Of a stretch of 64,000 nt of DNA, positions 1-9,617 are shown piece by piece (the first letter of the stretch is position 1; every line of letters begins with the position of its first letter). The stretch comes from an uncultured Pseudomonadota bacterium (GTDB taxonomy: Bacteria; Pseudomonadota; Gammaproteobacteria; Steroidobacterales; Woeseiaceae), in assembly GCA_913055625.1 (NCBI GenBank), contig CAJXJW010000003.1:372001-436000 (forward strand). Reading direction: 5' to 3'. The translations under genes and the position numbers were made by a program. The notes beneath the pieces are model-generated. The model was not told where the DNA came from. It did not search any database and saw only the letters and a program-made list of their open reading frames with translations.

Positions 1-2
1 AG

Positions 3-47
3 AAGACCTGGCCGAGCATCAAGAGCGTAGCCGTCGGGGACCTGTAA
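3..47 (+). CDS. C-terminal end of an unidentified upstream gene (partial)
   Basis: The third forward frame is open from the window edge and ends at TAA 45-47, giving a tail ending in SVAVGDL. It is followed within about 10 bases by a strong terminator hairpin, which is why I read it as the end of a real gene. Too little is present to name the product. It may belong with the rhamnosidase downstream, but the terminator separates their transcription. Confidence 0.4.
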   Translation, partial: KTWPSIKSVAVGDL

Positions 48-57
48 GCCCGAAACG

Positions 58-95
58 CGGCCGGGAGGGAAACCTCCCGGCCGCCGCCTGTTTTC
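58..95 (+). terminator. Rho-independent terminator
   Basis: A perfect 11-bp stem (CGGCCGGGAGG, 58-68, pairing with 73-83) closes a GAAA tetraloop and is followed by a short T-rich run (TTTTCT at 91-96). It lies directly behind the partial gene that stops at 47. Confidence 0.75.
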
Positions 96-157
96 TGTGT
101 TATACATGCGGCCTGCCGCGCTGGCCCCGACACGAAACAGGAAACCCTTGTTCGAAC

Positions 158-2857
158 ATGTTGCCCCCGAAAGACCTGATTGCGAACGAGGGATTCGAGA
201 ACCCTCTCGGCTTCTACGACGCGAAGCCGGTCTTCTCCTGGAAACTGCCGGTCGCCGACGACGTCTCCTCGCAAAGCGCGTACCGCATCGTCGTCGCCAG
301 TGACCCCGAACTGCTGCCGGACCGGGCCGACACCTGGGATTCCGGCAAGGTGGAGACAGACCAGTCGGCCTGGGTGGCCTTCGGTGGCGCGCCGCTGCAA
401 TCAAGGCAGGCGATCTACTGGCAGGTGATGTTCTGGAACCAGGACGGCGCGGCGTCTGCGTGGAGCGACGTGGCCCGCCTGGAGACCGGGCTCCTCGCGA
501 ACGACGACTGGCAGGCCGAGTGGATCAGCGTCGCGGAGTCCAACGTGCCGGACGCGTCCGAGCGCGGCTTCCAGTACCACCGGCCGCAGTACCTGCGGAA
601 GGACTTCGACATGGCAGGCGCCGTGGAGAAGGCGCGCCTGTACGTCACCGCGAAAGGCCTGTTCGAGGTGCAGCTGAACGGCCAACAGGTCGGCCGCGAC
701 CGGATGACGCCCGGCTGGACGACCTACCGCAAACGCATTGAGATCCTGACCTACGACGTGACCGATGCCTTGGCACACGGCGCGAACGCGCTCGGCATCG
801 CCGTCGGCGAGGGCTGGTACAGCGGTCGGATCAGCCTCGACCGGAGTTACACGGGGCCGCGGCCGGTACCGGAGGCACTGGTGCAGCTCGAAGTGCTGTA
901 CACGAACGGCGAGCGAGCGGTGATCTGCTCGGACGCGTCCTGGCGCGGCACGGCGAACGGGCCCATCCGCTACTCCGACATTTACGAGGGCGAGGACTAC
1001 GACGCGAACCTCGAGATGCCGGACTGGAGCGAAGCGGGTTTCGACGCAACCGGCTGGGCGCCCGTGGATGCTTCGGCAATCGACGCCGATGTACGACTGG
1101 TGCCCAAACGGCATGCCGCGGTAACCGACAAGGCGCGCGTCGGCGCGGTGACGATCACGCACCCGGCGCCCGGCGTTGCCGTATTCGACCTCGGCCAGAA
1201 CATCGTGGGCCATGCCGAAGTGAACGTTCCCGTGAAGAAGCACCAGCGCGTGCGGATTCGCTTCGCCGAGATGCTGGAGGACGACGGGACGCTGTACCTT
1301 GGCAACTACCGCTCTGCGCGGTCGACGGACTTCTACATCCCGAAGGCCGACGGCGTCATCCGCTGGCGGCCGACGTTCACGTTCCACGGTTTTCGCTACG
1401 TCGAGCTCTCCGGGTTCGACGATGCCGTCCCCGAAAGCACCGACTGGGTGACCGGCGTCGTGCTGCACTCCGACTTCGACAAGGCCGGCACGTTCTCGTC
1501 GTCGCACGCGAAGCTCAACCAGCTCCAGAGCAACATCAACTGGGGCCTGCGCGGGAACTTCGTCGACATCCCGACCGACTGCCCCCAGCGCGACGAGCGG
1601 CTGGGCTGGACCGGCGACGCGCAGATCTTCGCGGCGACGTCACTGCTGAACGCGGACGTGCACGCGTTCTGGGCGAGTTGGCTGCAATCGTGCCGGGATG
1701 CGCAGTTCGCCGGCGGCGGCATCCCGAACATCGTGCCGAACATTCGCGGTGCCGACGCCAGCTCCGGCTGGGCCGACGCGATCACGGTCATCCCGTGGGA
1801 GTTGTACTGGCGGACGGGCGACGTCCGCCTGCTGGAAGACAACTACGATGCGATGAAGAAGCTGGTGGCGTACTACCGGATGGCCCCGCAGGATCGCGTC
1901 AGTACGTTTCGCTCGTACGGCGACTGGCTGCAGCCGTTCACCGGCAACACGGAAGATGCCCGGCGTGGCGACACGCCGGACGAGCTCACCGACGCCGCGT
2001 ACTTCGCGTACTCGACGCAGCTCACGCTGAAGGCGGCCAAGGTGCTGGGCCGGGACGAGGACGCAGCCGAGCTCGAAGCACTGCTGGAATCCGCAAAGGC
2101 GGATGTCCGGGCACGCTTTTTCGACGAAGACGGCCGGCTGACGACGCCGGTCGAGACGCAGACCGGTTACCTGTACGCGCTGGCATTCGACCTGGTGCCC
2201 GAGGCGGAACGGAGCAAGCTGCTCTCACACCTGGTACGCACGATCGAGGCGGCAGACCATCACCTGCGCACCGGTTTTCTCGGCACGCCGCTGCTTGCCC
2301 CGGTGCTCGCGCGGCACGATCGCGCCGACCTGATGTTCACGCTGCTGTTCCAGGAGACATACCCGTCCTGGTTCTACTCGATCAACCAGGGCGCGACGAC
2401 GATGTGGGAGCGCTGGAACAGCTACAGCCACGAAGACGGCTTCGGTGACGCGGCGATGAACTCGTTCAACCACTACGCCTACGGTGCGGTCGGTCAGTGG
2501 TTCTACGAAGGGATCGCCGGCATCCAGGCGCTGGAGCCGGGATTCCGGAAGATTCTCATCGCGCCGACGCCGGACGCCCGGCTGACGTCCGCGAGTGCCG
2601 AGGTCGAATCGAGCTACGGGCGGATTGCCGTGTCGTGGGAGATGACACGCGAGGAGTTTCGCCTCGATGCGACGATTCCGCCGAACACGACCGCAGAGGT
2701 GGTCTTGCCGGTCGGCGACGACGGCACGTTGCGGCTGGACGGCGAGAATGTTTCAGCGGCGCCGGGCATCCGCGTGCTCGACGGGAACGCGCAACACGTG
2801 CGGCTCTGGGTCGGGTCGGGACGCCACATGTTCACGGCCGACAAGCCTGTTCAGTAG
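158..2857 (+). CDS. Alpha-L-rhamnosidase, glycoside hydrolase family 78
   Basis: This 899-residue protein should hydrolyse terminal alpha-L-rhamnose from plant or algal glycans or glycoconjugates. The family's most conserved stretch, PTDCPQRDERLGWTGDAQIF, lies at about residues 471-490 and carries acidic residues of the active site. A second conserved block, TTMWERWNSY, is near 747. The order fits GH78: an N-terminal beta-sandwich (about 1-110, starting with NPLGFY...FSW), a carbohydrate-binding-like beta domain (about 140-310), a second beta domain (about 320-425), an (alpha/alpha)6 barrel (about 430-780) and a C-terminal beta domain. There is no signal peptide, so it probably acts in the cytoplasm on imported rhamnosides. 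The length is normal for the family. It stands alone between a terminator and a gene on the other strand. Confidence 0.93.
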   Translation: MLPPKDLIANEGFENPLGFYDAKPVFSWKLPVADDVSSQSAYRIVVASDPELLPDRADTWDSGKVETDQSAWVAFGGAPLQSRQAIYWQVMFWNQDGAASAWSDVARLETGLLANDDWQAEWISVAESNVPDASERGFQYHRPQYLRKDFDMAGAVEKARLYVTAKGLFEVQLNGQQVGRDRMTPGWTTYRKRIEILTYDVTDALAHGANALGIAVGEGWYSGRISLDRSYTGPRPVPEALVQLEVLYTNGERAVICSDASWRGTANGPIRYSDIYEGEDYDANLEMPDWSEAGFDATGWAPVDASAIDADVRLVPKRHAAVTDKARVGAVTITHPAPGVAVFDLGQNIVGHAEVNVPVKKHQRVRIRFAEMLEDDGTLYLGNYRSARSTDFYIPKADGVIRWRPTFTFHGFRYVELSGFDDAVPESTDWVTGVVLHSDFDKAGTFSSSHAKLNQLQSNINWGLRGNFVDIPTDCPQRDERLGWTGDAQIFAATSLLNADVHAFWASWLQSCRDAQFAGGGIPNIVPNIRGADASSGWADAITVIPWELYWRTGDVRLLEDNYDAMKKLVAYYRMAPQDRVSTFRSYGDWLQPFTGNTEDARRGDTPDELTDAAYFAYSTQLTLKAAKVLGRDEDAAELEALLESAKADVRARFFDEDGRLTTPVETQTGYLYALAFDLVPEAERSKLLSHLVRTIEAADHHLRTGFLGTPLLAPVLARHDRADLMFTLLFQETYPSWFYSINQGATTMWERWNSYSHEDGFGDAAMNSFNHYAYGAVGQWFYEGIAGIQALEPGFRKILIAPTPDARLTSASAEVESSYGRIAVSWEMTREEFRLDATIPPNTTAEVVLPVGDDGTLRLDGENVSAAPGIRVLDGNAQHVRLWVGSGRHMFTADKPVQ

Positions 2858-2893
2858 TACGATTCCCGGCGCAAAGCGGGTCCAGCCGATTGC

Positions 2894-2980
2894 TCAATCC
2901 GCGAACGCGGTCTCTTTCGTGTCCACCAGGTTCTTGAGAAAGCTGATTGCTTTCTCGAGATCGTCTCTCTTTGTCCTGAG
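2894..2980 (-). pseudogene. Remnant of the 3' end of a HEPN-domain gene
   Basis: Read on the minus strand, the last 28 codons before a TGA (2894-2896) give LRTKRDDLEKAISFLKNLVD and then TKETAFAD. This lines up with the C-terminus of the intact HEPN protein at 16190-16726 (AGLEKAVSFLKSLVDATERA), with about two thirds of positions identical over the last 20. Upstream the frame loses the resemblance and no RxxxxH motif is seen, so only the tail survives. It sits just downstream of the NERD helicase gene, on the same strand. The match is short and judged by eye. Confidence 0.4.
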
Positions 2981-3073
2981 GGGCTGACGTGCGGCTCGAT
3001 TCTGACTCGGAAGCCTTTGGCAAACTGATGACGTTGGCGGCTGCAGTCTCGTTTCACTTGCGCCAGCGGTAAC

Positions 3074-4930
3074 TCAGGCCGCGTGTTCGCGCGCGTGTCT
3101 CTCCAGCAATTCCTGCAACTTGAGCGTAAACGGAGACTCCTTCGAGCTTGTGACGAGCAGGTTCTCGGTCGCCCGAGTCATTGCGACGTACAGAAGTTTC
3201 GCGTCCTCGGCTACACGCTCTTCATCCAGTCCCAACGAGCCGACACCGCAGGTTGCAACGGTGGGAAACTCGAGGCCCTTGCTGCTGTGCATCGTGAGCA
3301 GCTTGACGGAGTCCTCCGCGCCGGTGAATTCCCGCTTGCTCTTCGTATCCCGAAGCCAGGTAAACGGTATTCCCGCTTTGGTCAGAGAGTTGGCAACAGA
3401 CGCCCCCATCCAGTTGTGGCAGTAGAGGACGCACATGTCGGACCAGGCCATATCGCGTCGTTCATGAAGCTTCGCGAACGTCGCAGCGATGAATTGTGCC
3501 TCTTCGTCAAATGACGAGAATCTGCGCACGGCCGGCAGCGAGCCGTGCCGGCCGGCGGTGTCCGGTTCGACGATAGGCAGCTTGTCATCGTCGCCGTCCG
3601 TCGGGGTTACATAGTCGTCGACGAAATCGAAAGCAAACTTCAGCACTTCCTCGGTGTTTCGGTAGTTCAACCTGAGGATAGTTGTCCGCCCCTGCGCCTC
3701 GATGCCGACGTCCTTCAGCGTGAAGCCGAGCCCCGACGAGCGCCGGTAAATGCTCTGCGTGTCGTCGTACAGCAGCAGAAGGGAGTTCGTTTCCGGGTCG
3801 ACCATGTCGACAACCAGACGGAGCCACTCCTGGTTAAAGTCGTGGCCTTCGTCGATGAGAATGGCGCCGTACTGGCCTCGCGGAATGTCCCCCTTCGCCA
3901 CTTTTTCGATGAGCAATTCGATTGTCGCGTCGAAGTTCCGGTCCACGATCTTCGGAAGCTTGATGTTGTAGGTCTTCAGCATCGTATTCGCCCAGCTATG
4001 AATACTGTAGACATTGACCTTTCCTTCCAGGCCCTGGTCGTTGATCAGGGACCGGAGCCTCGCGGCAAGAACGACGTTGTAGCAGAGCACGAGGACCGGC
4101 TTGTGCATCAACTGGGCGAGATGCAGGCAGCGGTAACCGAGGATCATCGTCTTGCCGGAGCCGGCAACGCCGTGAATGACGCGATGCCCGGCCCCCAGGC
4201 CTCGCGCCAGGCGCTCCTGTTTCAGGTCCATCACCTTGATGATGTCCGGGATATCGAACACGTCCGTTTCGCCGTCTGCCGAAAGGTCGAGCTGGGGTTG
4301 CGGATGCATCCGTATTTCCGGAAACATGTGCCAGCGGATGCGATCGATCTGCGGCTGGGTCAGCGGCCGGTTGAAGCAGTAGGGGAACATATCCCAGAGC
4401 CGTTTCTGGAACTCCTCGACACCGGTGTTCTCGGTCATCTCGTCCTTGCAGATGGCGAGGTGCGGATGGATGACCTGGTCGAGCTGTGAGCTCTCGAACT
4501 GCTCGCGGGTGATGCTCGTAAAGACGACGCCGTACCCGTAGGGAAGGACCAGCTTGCCGCAATATTCACCCTCATGGTGGATGAGTTGCGGATCTTCCTC
4601 GAGCTGATCTGTCAGCTTGTACGTACAAAGCCGCGCTTGCTTGAGCGGGTTCGGGACCGTCTTGAGGCCGGTCCGAAGCAGGAGCTCGAAAGAGTCGGGG
4701 TTGGCCGAACGAATCGTGTCCGGGCGCCAGTCTTTCACTTCGAGGAGCAGGAGCCCGCGAAGCGGGTGCAGGATCGCAAAGTCCGTGTACCGCGGCCGGT
4801 GCCCCACCGCCGTCTCGTACCAGCAGAGGTAGTCGTCTTCCAGGTGGCTGCCGAGCCTTCGAGCAAAGCGCTTCTCGCCCGACTGCATCCGGGAGAGACA
4901 ACTGTTCAATGGCGGTATGAGCTCAGCCAT
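3074..4930 (-). CDS. NERD-domain SF1 (UvrD-like) helicase
   Basis: This protein of about 618 residues joins a nuclease-related NERD domain (about residues 20-75, with DFAILHP...LLLLEVKDW) to a superfamily 1 helicase core. Visible motifs are Walker A GVAGSGKT (about 254-261), Walker B AILIDEGHDF (about 356-365), motif III LLYDDTQSIYRR, motif V LTMHSSKGLEF and motif VI YVAMTRA near the C-terminus. The family is thought to process DNA in repair or defence. An upstream GTG at 4960 is possible, but I chose ATG 4930 because GAAGGG lies about 6-7 bases before it. GC content is close to the backbone, with no partner gene other than the HEPN remnant downstream. The exact role is unknown. Confidence 0.85.
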   Translation of the reverse strand: MAELIPPLNSCLSRMQSGEKRFARRLGSHLEDDYLCWYETAVGHRPRYTDFAILHPLRGLLLLEVKDWRPDTIRSANPDSFELLLRTGLKTVPNPLKQARLCTYKLTDQLEEDPQLIHHEGEYCGKLVLPYGYGVVFTSITREQFESSQLDQVIHPHLAICKDEMTENTGVEEFQKRLWDMFPYCFNRPLTQPQIDRIRWHMFPEIRMHPQPQLDLSADGETDVFDIPDIIKVMDLKQERLARGLGAGHRVIHGVAGSGKTMILGYRCLHLAQLMHKPVLVLCYNVVLAARLRSLINDQGLEGKVNVYSIHSWANTMLKTYNIKLPKIVDRNFDATIELLIEKVAKGDIPRGQYGAILIDEGHDFNQEWLRLVVDMVDPETNSLLLLYDDTQSIYRRSSGLGFTLKDVGIEAQGRTTILRLNYRNTEEVLKFAFDFVDDYVTPTDGDDDKLPIVEPDTAGRHGSLPAVRRFSSFDEEAQFIAATFAKLHERRDMAWSDMCVLYCHNWMGASVANSLTKAGIPFTWLRDTKSKREFTGAEDSVKLLTMHSSKGLEFPTVATCGVGSLGLDEERVAEDAKLLYVAMTRATENLLVTSSKESPFTLKLQELLERHAREHAA

Positions 4931-5035
4931 CCTGGACCCTTCGAGCCCCGGCAGGGGCACTCATCCGGTCGATACTAACCAGATAGGGCCTTCAAGTCCG
5001 GATTTGGCTCACATTGCCGCGCAGGTTAGAACCGG

Positions 5036-7597
5036 TCAAAACCCGATACGCCGCACCAGCTCCTCGAACCTCGGATCCCCGTGCAGGTTCGCCCACTTCG
5101 GGTCCACCTTCAGCAGGTTCATCTTGTGGTCGCCGGCTTCGAAGCCGCGCTCGAGCCAGGCGAACGTCTCGTCGGTATTGCCGAGCGCGTTATAGATGAG
5201 CGCCACGCCGTAAGGCGCCACGTAGCGTGACTGCGACGCAGCCAGCATTTCCTCGAGTACCGCTTCCGCGCCGGCCACATCTCCCGACTTCGCCTTCGCG
5301 TAGCCGATGAGGCCCAATGGGTGTGACATGGTTCGACGCGTGATCGCGGCGGCCTGCTCCGCCTCCGCGATCGCCTGCTCGTGGCGGCCCTTTTCGCTGT
5401 AGGCGGCGGACGCGAAGATGTGCGCGAGCACGTGGTTCGGGTCGAGCGCCAGTGTCGCCTGCAAGCGCACGAGCGCGTCGTCGGTGCGTCCGGCGTGCGT
5501 CAGGAACTGCCCCGCGAGTGCGTTGAATCGCGGGTTGAACGGTTCGAGCGCCAATGCCCGTTCCACGCTGCGCATCGCCTCCTGGTGCCGGCCCTGGTTC
5601 GAACGCAAGTGCCCGAGGAACAGGTGCGCCTCGGCGTTCTCCGGGTCGAGTTCCAGTGCGCGCAGGAAGTGCTGCTCGGCGGCAGCCGCGTCCCAGTCGT
5701 ACCAGATCGCCAGCACGCCGAGCTGCGTGTGCGCGGTGGACGACGCGTCGTCGAGTTGCACGGCCTTCTCGGCCGCCTCGATGGCTTTCGGGATGACCAG
5801 CGCGGGCGTCATGTCCACGGCGGACGACGTGCGGTATGCATCCGCGAGGCCGACGTAGGCGAGCGCATAGTTCGGGTCCAGCGCGGTCGCCTGCGTCAGG
5901 AACTGGATGCCCTTTTGCAGTTCGGGCAGTGCGACCCGCTGCACGTGGTCGCGCCCCTTCAGGTAGAGCTGGTACGCCTCGCCGCTGGTCGTGTACGCGG
6001 TCGTGACCCGGCGTTCGTCCTCGCGCGACAGTCCGCCGTGCAACTGTCCCGCGATGTCGCGGGCGATGCCGCTCTGCAACGTGAGCAGGTCCGCGAGCGT
6101 GCTGTCGTAGCGCTCGCCCCACACCTGGTCGCCGTCCTGACCGTGCGCCAGTGAGAGCGACAACAACAGCCGCTCGCCCTGCTGCTCCAGGCGGCCGTGC
6201 ACGACGCCCTTTACCGATAGCGCCTTCGCGACGGTCTCCGCGTCGACGTCCTGGCCCTTGTAGCGGAACACCATGCTGCGCGCTTTCACCGACAGGTCCG
6301 GCAGGCGGGCGAGTGCGTTGATGAGCGATTCCGTCATGCCGTCGGTGAGGTAGTCGAGCCCGGGGTCACCGGTCGCGTTCGCGATGGGCAGGATGGCGAC
6401 GGAATCGATCGTGGTCGGGCTGAACCACGACCGGGCGAAAAACCCGCCTGCGACCACGAGCGCGGCCAGCGCCGCGATCGCCACCGACCGGACCGCGACG
6501 CGCCCGCCGCCGCGGCTCTGCTTCAGTTTGCGGCCGAGCTCCAGGTCCTGCTGCAGCGCCTTGAGATCGGCAAGCAGCGCCTGTGCCGTTGGATAGCGAT
6601 CGGCGGGATCCTTCTGTAGCGCCCTGCTCACGATGCGCTGCAGTTCCTCCGGCACGTCGTCGGCCAGGCTCGCGAGCGGCGGCGCGTCGCGCTCGAGGAT
6701 GCGCGCGATCACGTCGGCCGTGCTGTCCCCGGCGAACGGGACCTCGCCGCCGATCATCTCGTAGAGCAGCACGCCACAGCTCCACACGTCGCTCTGCGCG
6801 TTGACGTTGCCGCCACGCGCCTGCTCCGGCGACATGTACGACGATGTGCCGATCAGCAGGCCGGCGGCCGTCGCGAGGTTCGTTACGTCGAGGGCGCCGT
6901 GACCGCGGAACGTCTCGGTGATCTTCGCAACGCCGAAGTCGAGCACCTTCACGTAGCCGTCCGGGCGCAGCATCACGTTCTCGGGCTTGATGTCGCGGTG
7001 CACGACGCCGCGTTCGTGCGCGGCAGCAAGCCCCGTGGCGACCTGGATCGCGATATCGACGGACTTCGCGAGGCCCGGCGCGCCGCGTGACAGCACTGCA
7101 CGCAGTGTTTCACCCTCGATCAGCTCGCTCGCGATGTAGTAGACACCGTCGGCCTCGCCGATGTCGTGAATGGTGACGATATTCGGGTGGTTCATCGCGA
7201 GCACGGCCCGCGCTTCCTGCAGGAAGCGTGCGACGTACTGGCGATCGGCGACGAGGCCCGGCGCCAGCACCTTCAGCGCGACGCTGCGCCCCATCCGGTC
7301 GGTGGCACGATAGACGTCGCCCATGCCGCCGCTGCCGAGCTGCTCGCCCACCTCGAACTGCGCCACGCGCCTGCCTTCGAGCGAGTCGCCGCCGAGCACC
7401 GCCGCGGCAATGTCCGCTGCGCTGCCCTCAATGAAGTCGCCGGACTGCTCGTGCGACGCGATCAGGGAGTCGATCTCCCGCCGGAGGTCCGGGTCATTCG
7501 CGCAGGCCTCGTCGAGGAACGTGTCGCGTTGCCCGGCCGGCAACTCGAGCGCCGAGTTGAAGATGTGTTCGATGCGCTCGAGCGTCCGCGCGTGCAT
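5036..7597 (-). CDS. Membrane serine/threonine protein kinase with TolB-like and TPR regions
   Basis: This is an 853-residue Hanks-type kinase. The glycine loop GSGGMGDVY is at 88-96, the ATP-anchoring lysine near 109, the catalytic HRDIKPEN at 200-207, DFG at 220-222 and SPE at about 256. A single membrane segment (about 371-388) separates the cytoplasmic kinase from a TolB/FlgO-like domain (about 395-510, VAILPIANATGD...YLTDGMTE) and a long TPR array (about 560-850). The gene starts 6 bases after the stop of the ECF sigma gene on the same strand. That pairing is typical of this sigma subgroup and suggests the kinase controls or is controlled by it. The TolB-like part is shared with the two other TPR proteins in this window. 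Confidence 0.9.
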   Translation of the reverse strand: MHARTLERIEHIFNSALELPAGQRDTFLDEACANDPDLRREIDSLIASHEQSGDFIEGSAADIAAAVLGGDSLEGRRVAQFEVGEQLGSGGMGDVYRATDRMGRSVALKVLAPGLVADRQYVARFLQEARAVLAMNHPNIVTIHDIGEADGVYYIASELIEGETLRAVLSRGAPGLAKSVDIAIQVATGLAAAHERGVVHRDIKPENVMLRPDGYVKVLDFGVAKITETFRGHGALDVTNLATAAGLLIGTSSYMSPEQARGGNVNAQSDVWSCGVLLYEMIGGEVPFAGDSTADVIARILERDAPPLASLADDVPEELQRIVSRALQKDPADRYPTAQALLADLKALQQDLELGRKLKQSRGGGRVAVRSVAIAALAALVVAGGFFARSWFSPTTIDSVAILPIANATGDPGLDYLTDGMTESLINALARLPDLSVKARSMVFRYKGQDVDAETVAKALSVKGVVHGRLEQQGERLLLSLSLAHGQDGDQVWGERYDSTLADLLTLQSGIARDIAGQLHGGLSREDERRVTTAYTTSGEAYQLYLKGRDHVQRVALPELQKGIQFLTQATALDPNYALAYVGLADAYRTSSAVDMTPALVIPKAIEAAEKAVQLDDASSTAHTQLGVLAIWYDWDAAAAEQHFLRALELDPENAEAHLFLGHLRSNQGRHQEAMRSVERALALEPFNPRFNALAGQFLTHAGRTDDALVRLQATLALDPNHVLAHIFASAAYSEKGRHEQAIAEAEQAAAITRRTMSHPLGLIGYAKAKSGDVAGAEAVLEEMLAASQSRYVAPYGVALIYNALGNTDETFAWLERGFEAGDHKMNLLKVDPKWANLHGDPRFEELVRRIGF

Positions 7598-7603
7598 GGC
7601 CGG

Positions 7604-8176
7604 CTACCCCGCACGGAGCTCGCGGAACAGCCAGGCTTTCGCCAGCCGCCAGTCCCGCTCGACCGTGGTCTCGGAAATGCCGAGCGCCCGGGCGATCTCC
7701 GGGTTGCTCATGCCGCCGAAGTAGCGCAGCTCGACAACCTTCGCGCCGCGCGGGTTGACCGACTCGAACGCGGCCAGCGCGTCATGCAATGCGATCAGCT
7801 CGGCGGAACGCTCGGGCGAGACGATCGGCTTGCCGTCGAACGTAACGTGACGGTACTCGCCGCCGCGCTTGCCGGACGCCCGCTGCCGGGCGTAGTCCAC
7901 GAGGATGTGGCGCATCACCTGCGCCGACAGCGCGAAGAAGTGCGCGCGTCCCTCCCAGTCGACGCCCTTGTGGCCGACCAGCCGGATGAACGCTTCGTTC
8001 ACGAGCGCCGTCGTCTGCAGCGTGTGGTTGTGCCGTTCCCGGTTCACGTAGCGGTGAGCCAGCCGGCGCAGGGTGTCCTGGACCAGCGGTACGAGCTGCG
8101 CGAGCGCGGCCGCGTCCCCGACCTGCCACTGGCGCAGCAGGAGGGTCACCGCCGGTGCGTCATTGGCCGGGAGCAT
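7604..8176 (-). CDS. ECF-type RNA polymerase sigma factor of the kinase-linked subgroup
   Basis: The protein of about 190 residues has the sigma-70 region 2 core (HRYVNRERHNHTLQTTALVNEAF) and a region 4 helix-turn-helix at the C-terminus (MSNPEIARALGISETTVERDW). Its layout resembles the subgroup (TIGR02999-like) that is regularly encoded next to serine/threonine kinases, as here, rather than next to a membrane anti-sigma factor. A TTG 18 bases upstream (8194) is an alternative start. ATG 8176 gives the usual family length. The divergent gene begins at 8449, so the intervening 270 bases should hold both promoters. Confidence 0.88.
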   Translation of the reverse strand: MLPANDAPAVTLLLRQWQVGDAAALAQLVPLVQDTLRRLAHRYVNRERHNHTLQTTALVNEAFIRLVGHKGVDWEGRAHFFALSAQVMRHILVDYARQRASGKRGGEYRHVTFDGKPIVSPERSAELIALHDALAAFESVNPRGAKVVELRYFGGMSNPEIARALGISETTVERDWRLAKAWLFRELRAG

Positions 8177-8448
8177 GACCCGACTCAGCGGCAAAAAGGA
8201 GGCCGTGCCGCGCTGGCGACAAGCCTATGCCCGACGAGCTGGTTGCAGTGCATACAGGAACCGGCCGGACCACGGGGTCAGTGGTCGGGATTATGGATCA
8301 AGCCAGGGCCGGAAAGGGAGATGCACCGCCAACTTTCGCAGGGGCCGATGACGGCGTTCGGCCCCGGTTTCCGCTTACAGGGGTATCGGACAGTCCGCCG
8401 CAGGGCGGGCCGGGCCGGCAACCACCAATAGACAATGAGGAAACCACC

Positions 8449-8910
8449 ATGAACACCCGCAAACTGCTCGTCCCCACCGCCGTCTCGCTGGCCCTCGGCC
8501 TCTCGCTGCCGTTGCAGGCCTCGGCCACGAACAACGACGCGGCCGCCTGCAGCAACAAGACGCTGAAGGGCGTCTACCAGTTCGCGACCAGCGGCTATAA
8601 CATCGTAAACGGCACGGCGATCCCGAAGGCCATCATCGAAACGCTGGTGTTCGACGGCAAGGGCAACGTCGAGACGCCGCACATCTCGCTCAGCGTGAAC
8701 GGCAACATCATCCAGCCGCCGGTCGGCAGCAGCGGCTACTACACCGTGGAAGCCGACTGCACGGGGTCGCTCGTGTTCAGTGACGGCGTCTCGTTCACGC
8801 TGCAGGTCCGCCCGTCGGGCAAGGAAGCGAAGATGCTGCAGACGAACCCGAACACCGTCATGCAAGGCACGGCGGAGAAGGTGCTGCCACTGAAGGCCTG
8901 GAGCCGTTAA
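8449..8910 (+). CDS. Small secreted protein of unknown function
   Basis: The product has 153 residues and a clear signal peptide: a basic start (MNTRK), a hydrophobic core and a probable cleavage after LQASA near residue 27. The mature part has two cysteines (about 34 and 104) that could form a disulfide, and a beta-rich composition. I do not recognise a family with certainty. ATG 8449 is chosen because the signal peptide starts there and GAGG lies 8 bases upstream. The frame is open further 5' without any protein-like sequence. The gene diverges from the ECF sigma/kinase pair and could be a target, but nothing in the sequence proves that. Confidence 0.75.
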   Translation: MNTRKLLVPTAVSLALGLSLPLQASATNNDAAACSNKTLKGVYQFATSGYNIVNGTAIPKAIIETLVFDGKGNVETPHISLSVNGNIIQPPVGSSGYYTVEADCTGSLVFSDGVSFTLQVRPSGKEAKMLQTNPNTVMQGTAEKVLPLKAWSR

Positions 8911-8922
8911 TCGCCTGAACGA

Positions 8923-8963
8923 AACGTCGGGTCCGGGGAGTCAATGCCCCGTGGCCCGGCGTT
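8923..8963. terminator. Long hairpin between convergent genes, probable bidirectional terminator
   Basis: Sixteen base pairs form between 8923-8938 and 8947-8963, with one bulged T and an 8-base loop. The hairpin lies between the stop of the secreted protein (8910) and the stop of the opposing gene (8972). There is no T-run on either side, so termination may be Rho-assisted. Confidence 0.45.
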
Positions 8964-8971
8964 CTCGCTGA

Positions 8972-9454
8972 TCAGTCGAGCGACCTCAGGACCGCGAGCA
9001 CGTCGCGGCGAACCGCGTCGATCGCCGTCGTGATGGCATCCGCCGCTTCGCGGCCCCTGGCGCGCCGCGCGTCGTCGCGGTCCTGGCAGGCGGCGGCACT
9101 CTCGTAGTGCAGCGCTTCCCAGTTTGCGGCCCAGACGCCCTGCAGGTTATCGATGCTCGTCGCCGGGAACTCCTGGAGCACCATCGTCAGGTCCTCGATC
9201 GTCTGCACCAGCACCCAGCCCGACCGGACGTTCCCGCGGATCGAGAAGTTGCAGTCGTAGTGATTCAGGAACGTGAGCTCCTGCAGCTCGCCGAGCCGCG
9301 CGAGGATGTCGAACGACGACTGTCGCTGGTTGCGATTGAACTCGGTGTGTTCGTTGCGCCAGGTGTTGTAGGTGAGACTGGTGATCGCGACAACGAGGCT
9401 GATCAGCGCGACGGCGTTGCGCCGGACCTGCTCCAGCAGCGATCTGCGTGCCAT
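8972..9454 (-). CDS. Single-pass membrane protein of unknown function
   Basis: The 160-residue protein starts MARRSLLEQVRRN, followed by one hydrophobic segment (about 14-33) and a soluble helical domain (NRNQRQSSFDILARLGEL onward) with two cysteines. It looks like an inner-membrane protein with its body on the periplasmic or cytoplasmic side. No catalytic motif is visible and I do not recognise the family. It is convergent with the secreted protein and divergent from the PrsW-like gene. Confidence 0.65.
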   Translation of the reverse strand: MARRSLLEQVRRNAVALISLVVAITSLTYNTWRNEHTEFNRNQRQSSFDILARLGELQELTFLNHYDCNFSIRGNVRSGWVLVQTIEDLTMVLQEFPATSIDNLQGVWAANWEALHYESAAACQDRDDARRARGREAADAITTAIDAVRRDVLAVLRSLD

Positions 9455-9617
9455 GCCGGGTTCGGGATCGATGTCGCGGCCTCCTCGTCAGTGCCTCGGC
9501 GAGACGCGGGCGTTCCAGTTGCCGGGCAGTATACGCCGATCGCTGAGCCGGGCCCCGATATCGCCGGATGTGACGTCGTCCGACGAATCCAGCAGGAGCG
9601 CTCCGCATACTCGCCGG

